Shown in pieces: positions 60,950 through 64,000 of a stretch of DNA of 64,000 bases. Numbering within the stretch: position 1 is the stretch's first letter; every line of letters begins with the position of its first letter. Position numbers and translations under genes: made by a program. Under the pieces are notes generated by a model. That model did not search any database and had not been told where the DNA came from. It was given only the letters and a program-made list of their open reading frames with translations. Source of the DNA: Lentibacillus amyloliquefaciens (GTDB lineage: Bacteria > Bacillota > Bacilli > Bacillales > Amphibacillaceae); NCBI RefSeq assembly GCF_001307805.1, contig NZ_CP013862.1, positions 3,658,001-3,722,000 on the forward strand, given 5' to 3'.

Positions 60950-60988
60950 AAAAGCTTGGTCCAATGTTTGATGGATCAAGCTTTTTAA
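60950..60988 (+). terminator. Terminator of cccB
   Basis: AAAAGCTTGGTCC and GGATCAAGCTTTTT arms. Confidence 0.9.
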
Positions 60989-61284
60989 GTGTTGCGAGCA
61001 AATTTGATGGATTCAGCAATAAGCAATAAAAATCTTTTCGACAGATATAATCAGGATATTAATATTTACGCAAAATGTTATAAAATGTTACAAAAATAAC
61101 GTCGAATTACATAAAATGAAATCAAAACGTAATATTATAAGCCTAAAATATCTGCTGAAAAATGTTATAATATATGAAAATTGTCCAATAGACTCGTTGA
61201 TTCAAATGAGTCTTTTTAATGCCGAATATAAAAGATAATCGACAGCAATGATATACAACATTACGAATTAAAGGTGATACATAG

Positions 61285-61971
61285 ATGATAACGATGAAAG
61301 ATATTCACAAAACCTATGCCAATGGTGTTACTGCCCTGAATGGGGTTAATATAAATATCGATCAGGGTGAATTTGTTTATGTTGTTGGGCCAAGTGGTGC
61401 CGGGAAGTCAACATTCATCAGACTGATATACCGTGAAGTGAAGCCGACTGATGGCACGATAGTCGTAAATGACACAGACTTAAGCAGTTTGAAGGAGAAG
61501 AAAGTTCCATTTTTACGCCGGAACGTTGGCGTTGTTTTTCAGGATTTTAAACTTCTGCCGAAATTATCAGTCTATGAAAATATTGCGTTTGCACTTGAAG
61601 TTATTGAAGAATCGCCGCGCAATATCCGAATAAGAGTGATGGACGTTCTTGAGATGGTTGGCTTGAAAAATAAGGCGCGCTTTATTCCGGATGAGTTATC
61701 GGGAGGTGAACAACAGCGTGTATCGATAGCACGTGCGATTGTGAATCGCCCGAAAATAGTAATTGCTGATGAACCAACCGGAAATCTGGACCCTGATACG
61801 TCGTGGGAGATTATGCGGATTTTTGAAGAAATCAATGCTAAAGGTACGACAATGATCATGGCCACTCACAGCAAAGAAATTGTCAATACAGTTAAAAAAC
61901 GCGTTATCGCAGTAGAAGACGGGCTGATTGTGCGTGACGAACATCGAGGTGAATACGGCTATGAAGCTTAG
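61285..61971 (+). CDS. ftsE: Cell-division/cell-wall ABC ATPase FtsE
   Basis: This 228-residue ATPase has Walker A GPSGAGKST (about 36-44), Q-loop 'VVFQDFKLLP' (about 83-92), signature LSGGEQQR (about 139-146), and Walker B 'IVIADEPTGNLDP' (about 159-171). With FtsX it activates cell-wall hydrolases across the membrane; in Bacillus the partner is CwlO. ATG 61285 behind AAAGGTG. ftsX overlaps it by 11 bases. The 300-base leader is AT-rich, with a Spo0A-box-like TTCGACA at 61037. Confidence 0.96.
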   Translation: MITMKDIHKTYANGVTALNGVNINIDQGEFVYVVGPSGAGKSTFIRLIYREVKPTDGTIVVNDTDLSSLKEKKVPFLRRNVGVVFQDFKLLPKLSVYENIAFALEVIEESPRNIRIRVMDVLEMVGLKNKARFIPDELSGGEQQRVSIARAIVNRPKIVIADEPTGNLDPDTSWEIMRIFEEINAKGTTMIMATHSKEIVNTVKKRVIAVEDGLIVRDEHRGEYGYEA

Positions 61972-62854
61972 AACGACTAAACGCCATTTCAGGGAAGGGA
62001 TTAAAAACATTTTCCGGAATGGCTGGATGACGGTAGCATCAGTGGGAGCAGTAACAACAACATTATTACTTGTGGCAGCATTCCTCGCATTAATGCTGAA
62101 TCTGAACCATATGGCCGGGGGCCTTGAAGAAGATGTTGAAATCGAAGCGTTAATCGACGTTACCGCAAATGAAGAAGAGATAAACGAAATTGGTGCTTCG
62201 ATTGAAGAAATGGATGAAGCTGAAAGTGTTCAGTTCAATTCCAACGATGAACAGCTTGATGGCTTGATTGATGATATGGGAGAGGAAGGTTCGACATGGC
62301 AAATGTTTGAGCAGGACAATCCATTAAGCCATGCTTATATTGTCAAAGCCAAAACCCCATCCAATACAGATGGACTTGCCCAGCAAATCAATAATCTTGA
62401 TAATGTCCAGGAAGTCAACTATGGCCGGGATGTTATACAGCAGCTGTTCCAATTTAATGAGTATGCCCGCAATATTGGACTTGTGCTAATTGCTGCATTA
62501 GTCTTTACTGCCATATTCCTCATATCCAACACCATTAAACTGACAATTATGGCCCGAAGCAGGGAAATCGGGATTATGAAGCTTGTTGGCGCGACAAATG
62601 GTTTTATTCGCTGGCCTTTCTTCATTGAAGGGGCGCTGCATGGCATTTTAGGTTCCATTATACCAATTGCAGCTGTGCTAGGTGGTTATCATTACTTGGT
62701 GAATAATTTGAGCGGACAGATCACGTATGATTTTGTAGAGTTGTTGCCGTTCAACCCATTTGCCTGGCAGTTATCCCTGATTATTCTGTTAATCGGTACG
62801 GTCATCGGTGTTTGGGGAAGCGTTATGAGCGTACGCAAGTTCTTAAAAGTATAA
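61961..62854 (+). CDS. ftsX: Cell-division ABC membrane subunit FtsX
   Basis: This 297-residue protein has four membrane helices, at about residues 22-44, 170-192, 220-242 and 268-290. The extracellular loop (about 48-165) has acidic composition and holds the hydrolase contact site. Late motif 'IMKLVGATNGFIRWPFFIEG' (about 206-225) is conserved in the family. Start ATG 61961, inside ftsE. The next gene is a coiled-coil cell-wall protein, a fitting partner. Confidence 0.95.
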   Translation: MKLRTTKRHFREGIKNIFRNGWMTVASVGAVTTTLLLVAAFLALMLNLNHMAGGLEEDVEIEALIDVTANEEEINEIGASIEEMDEAESVQFNSNDEQLDGLIDDMGEEGSTWQMFEQDNPLSHAYIVKAKTPSNTDGLAQQINNLDNVQEVNYGRDVIQQLFQFNEYARNIGLVLIAALVFTAIFLISNTIKLTIMARSREIGIMKLVGATNGFIRWPFFIEGALHGILGSIIPIAAVLGGYHYLVNNLSGQITYDFVELLPFNPFAWQLSLIILLIGTVIGVWGSVMSVRKFLKV

Positions 62855-62894
62855 AATATTGCGGACAATTGATTAAAATAAGGAATGCTAAATC

Positions 62895-62959
62895 TGCGGG
62901 GCACTAAAAGCAGCTAATAATCAGCAAAATGAATGGATGATTGTTTTTTAGTACCCTGC
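62895..62959 (+). other. Long-spaced inverted repeat after ftsX
   Basis: TGCGGGGCACTAAAA (62895-62909) and TTTTTAGTACCCTGCA (62944-62959) pair with two mismatches. It could be an mRNA end structure or a leader for the following gene; the adjacent T-run is upstream of the right arm. Confidence 0.4.
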
Positions 62960-63076
62960 AATTTAGGGTGTCTGACGGTTTAATCAAAGCACAAATACAA
63001 CTGAATTTATAAATTTAAACAGCAATTGACAAACTTTAAATTAAACATTAGATCCAGCAGAGAGGGGAAAAACGAG

Positions 63077-64000
63077 ATGAGAAAATATATTTCTAGCTTA
63101 CTGGCGGCCCTCATGGTTTTCAGTATGGGACTTGCAAATATAGAGAAAGTGTCGGCAGAGAGTACGGATGACCTTGAACAGGAAATAGATAATAAAAAAG
63201 AAGAACAGAAAGAAATAGAACAGGATAAATCTGATATTCAAAGTGATAAACAGGAGACAGAAGAAAAGATTGATAAAAATCAGGAAGAACAAGGCAATGT
63301 CAACAGCGAGATTAATACAATCGATAATGACTTAGCTGACACACGTGAAAAAATAGCAACAAAAGAAAATGAAATTGCCGATACAAACGAACAGCTTGAT
63401 TCGTTAAGCAACCAGATTGATGAGCTGAATGGACAGATTGATCAACTGAAAGAAGAGATTGAAGAACTTAAACAGCGTATCAAAGAACGTGAGAAACTGT
63501 TAAAAGACCGCCTGCGTGCTATTCAATCAAACGGCGGCAGCATGAAATACATAGAAGTTATTTTTGGAGCTAAAAGCTTTGGCGATTTAATCAGCAGATC
63601 TTCTGCCGTTAATACGATTATGGATTCGGATAAAGACATTATGGAAACACATAAGCGTGAAAAACAAGCGGTTGAAGATAAGCAGGCTGAGGTAAAAGCT
63701 AAGAAAAAAGATATCGAAGAAAAGAAAGCTGATGTTGAGGAAAAGAAAGCATCATTGCAAAGCCAAAAAGACGAGCTTGAATCATTGAAATCAGAACTGG
63801 ATAATCAAATGGCAGAGAAAGAAAGCTTGCTGAGTGACCTTGAAAGTAAAGAAGGCGAACTTCAGGATTATAAAGTAAGCTTGGAGGAAGAACAGGCAGT
63901 GCTGCGTCAGCAGGAAGCAGCAAACCAAAAAGCAATCGAAGCAGCTAAACAGGAGAAAGAAAAGTTAGAGCAGCTTGCAAAAGAAAAAGAACGTGAGAAG
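63077..64000 (+). CDS. Secreted coiled-coil cell-wall protein (PcsB/CwlO/EnvC-like), 3' end outside window
   Basis: ATG 63077 behind GAGAGGGGAAA opens a frame that runs off the window, at least 308 residues. A signal peptide (about 1-28, ending KVSAES) is followed by a long coiled coil with repeated 'EEKIDKNQEEQGNV'-type heptads, broken by the conserved block 'LLKDRLRAIQSNGGSMKYIEVIFGAKSFGDLISR' (about 140-174). That block is the PcsB/CwlO/EnvC coiled-coil domain that contacts FtsX. The C-terminal catalytic part (NlpC/P60, M23 or CHAP) is not visible. Location right after ftsEX supports it as the FtsEX-controlled hydrolase or activator. Confidence 0.88.
   Translation, partial: MRKYISSLLAALMVFSMGLANIEKVSAESTDDLEQEIDNKKEEQKEIEQDKSDIQSDKQETEEKIDKNQEEQGNVNSEINTIDNDLADTREKIATKENEIADTNEQLDSLSNQIDELNGQIDQLKEEIEELKQRIKEREKLLKDRLRAIQSNGGSMKYIEVIFGAKSFGDLISRSSAVNTIMDSDKDIMETHKREKQAVEDKQAEVKAKKKDIEEKKADVEEKKASLQSQKDELESLKSELDNQMAEKESLLSDLESKEGELQDYKVSLEEEQAVLRQQEAANQKAIEAAKQEKEKLEQLAKEKEREK

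Noticed and set aside
61037..61043. Single TTCGACA upstream of ftsE
   Set aside because: One site only and about 240 bases from the gene, so not enough support.

Overview
The window looks like chromosomal DNA of a low-to-moderate G+C, spore-forming Bacillaceae species, probably a halophilic or halotolerant member of the Virgibacillus/Lentibacillus/Oceanobacillus group. That placement is an inference from four things: the degS-degU-degV-comFA-comFC ... hpf-secA-prfB-cccB-ftsE-ftsX order, which matches the Bacillus subtilis late-chromosome block; strong GGAGG ribosome sites with frequent TTG/GTG starts; very acidic Asn/Asp/Glu-rich lipoproteins; and many Na+-coupled transporters. No tRNA, rRNA, CRISPR array, prophage or intact transposase was seen.

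Layout. 1-9.7 kb: the end of an AbgT transporter, an NhaC-type antiporter, a CHY zinc-finger protein, a ferredoxin, two small minus-strand proteins, a frameshifted yyaL-like gene, flavodoxin, an EamA permease and an AtoE-type short-chain fatty acid transporter. 9.7-17.1 kb: an amino-sugar locus (MurK-like kinase, MurR-like regulator, then MurQ and an ABC sugar transporter without its own ATPase). 17.2-22.6 kb: gene remnants, fabI, a predicted type I toxin and two acidic lipoproteins, one with an OmpA-like domain. 22.7-28.8 kb: three MFS permeases (one frameshifted) and an SLC13/DASS symporter. 28.9-32.9 kb: the 5-oxoprolinase genes pxpB-pxpA and, separated by unrelated genes, pxpC. 33-41.3 kb: an HAD phosphatase, a YdjO-like protein, aldehyde dehydrogenase with DUF779, an ABC-2 exporter, a nitrilase-family hydrolase and a P-loop ATPase. 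41.3-45.7 kb: a class B PBP (frameshifted), a TagU-type LCP protein, then a probable c-di-GMP riboswitch, sinI and sinR. 45.8-49.2 kb: VanZ, nagA-nagB and yvyE (frameshifted). 49.4-64 kb: the degSU-degV-comF-hpf-secA-prfB-cccB-ftsEX block, ending in a truncated coiled-coil cell-wall hydrolase or activator.

How the parts fit together. The kinase, MurR, MurQ, ABC transporter and the distant NagA and NagB form a plausible complete route from imported MurNAc/GlcNAc to fructose-6-phosphate. PxpB, PxpA and PxpC together make an ATP-dependent 5-oxoprolinase. DegSU, the riboswitch-sinI-sinR unit and the comF genes are lifestyle-switch functions. The flagellar cluster that B. subtilis carries between comFC and hpf is missing here: only a decayed piece that looks like the 3' end of fliT remains, next to a copy of an intergenic repeat.

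Two features run through the window. First, at least three families of intergenic palindromic or MITE-like repeats occupy most of the larger gaps. Second, four otherwise full-length conserved genes (yyaL, a DHA2 MFS gene, the PBP gene and yvyE) are each broken by one missing base in a G/C run of 4-5, which suggests sequencing undercalls unless confirmed. Coordinates of regulatory sites are by-eye calls; no database search or structure prediction was run.
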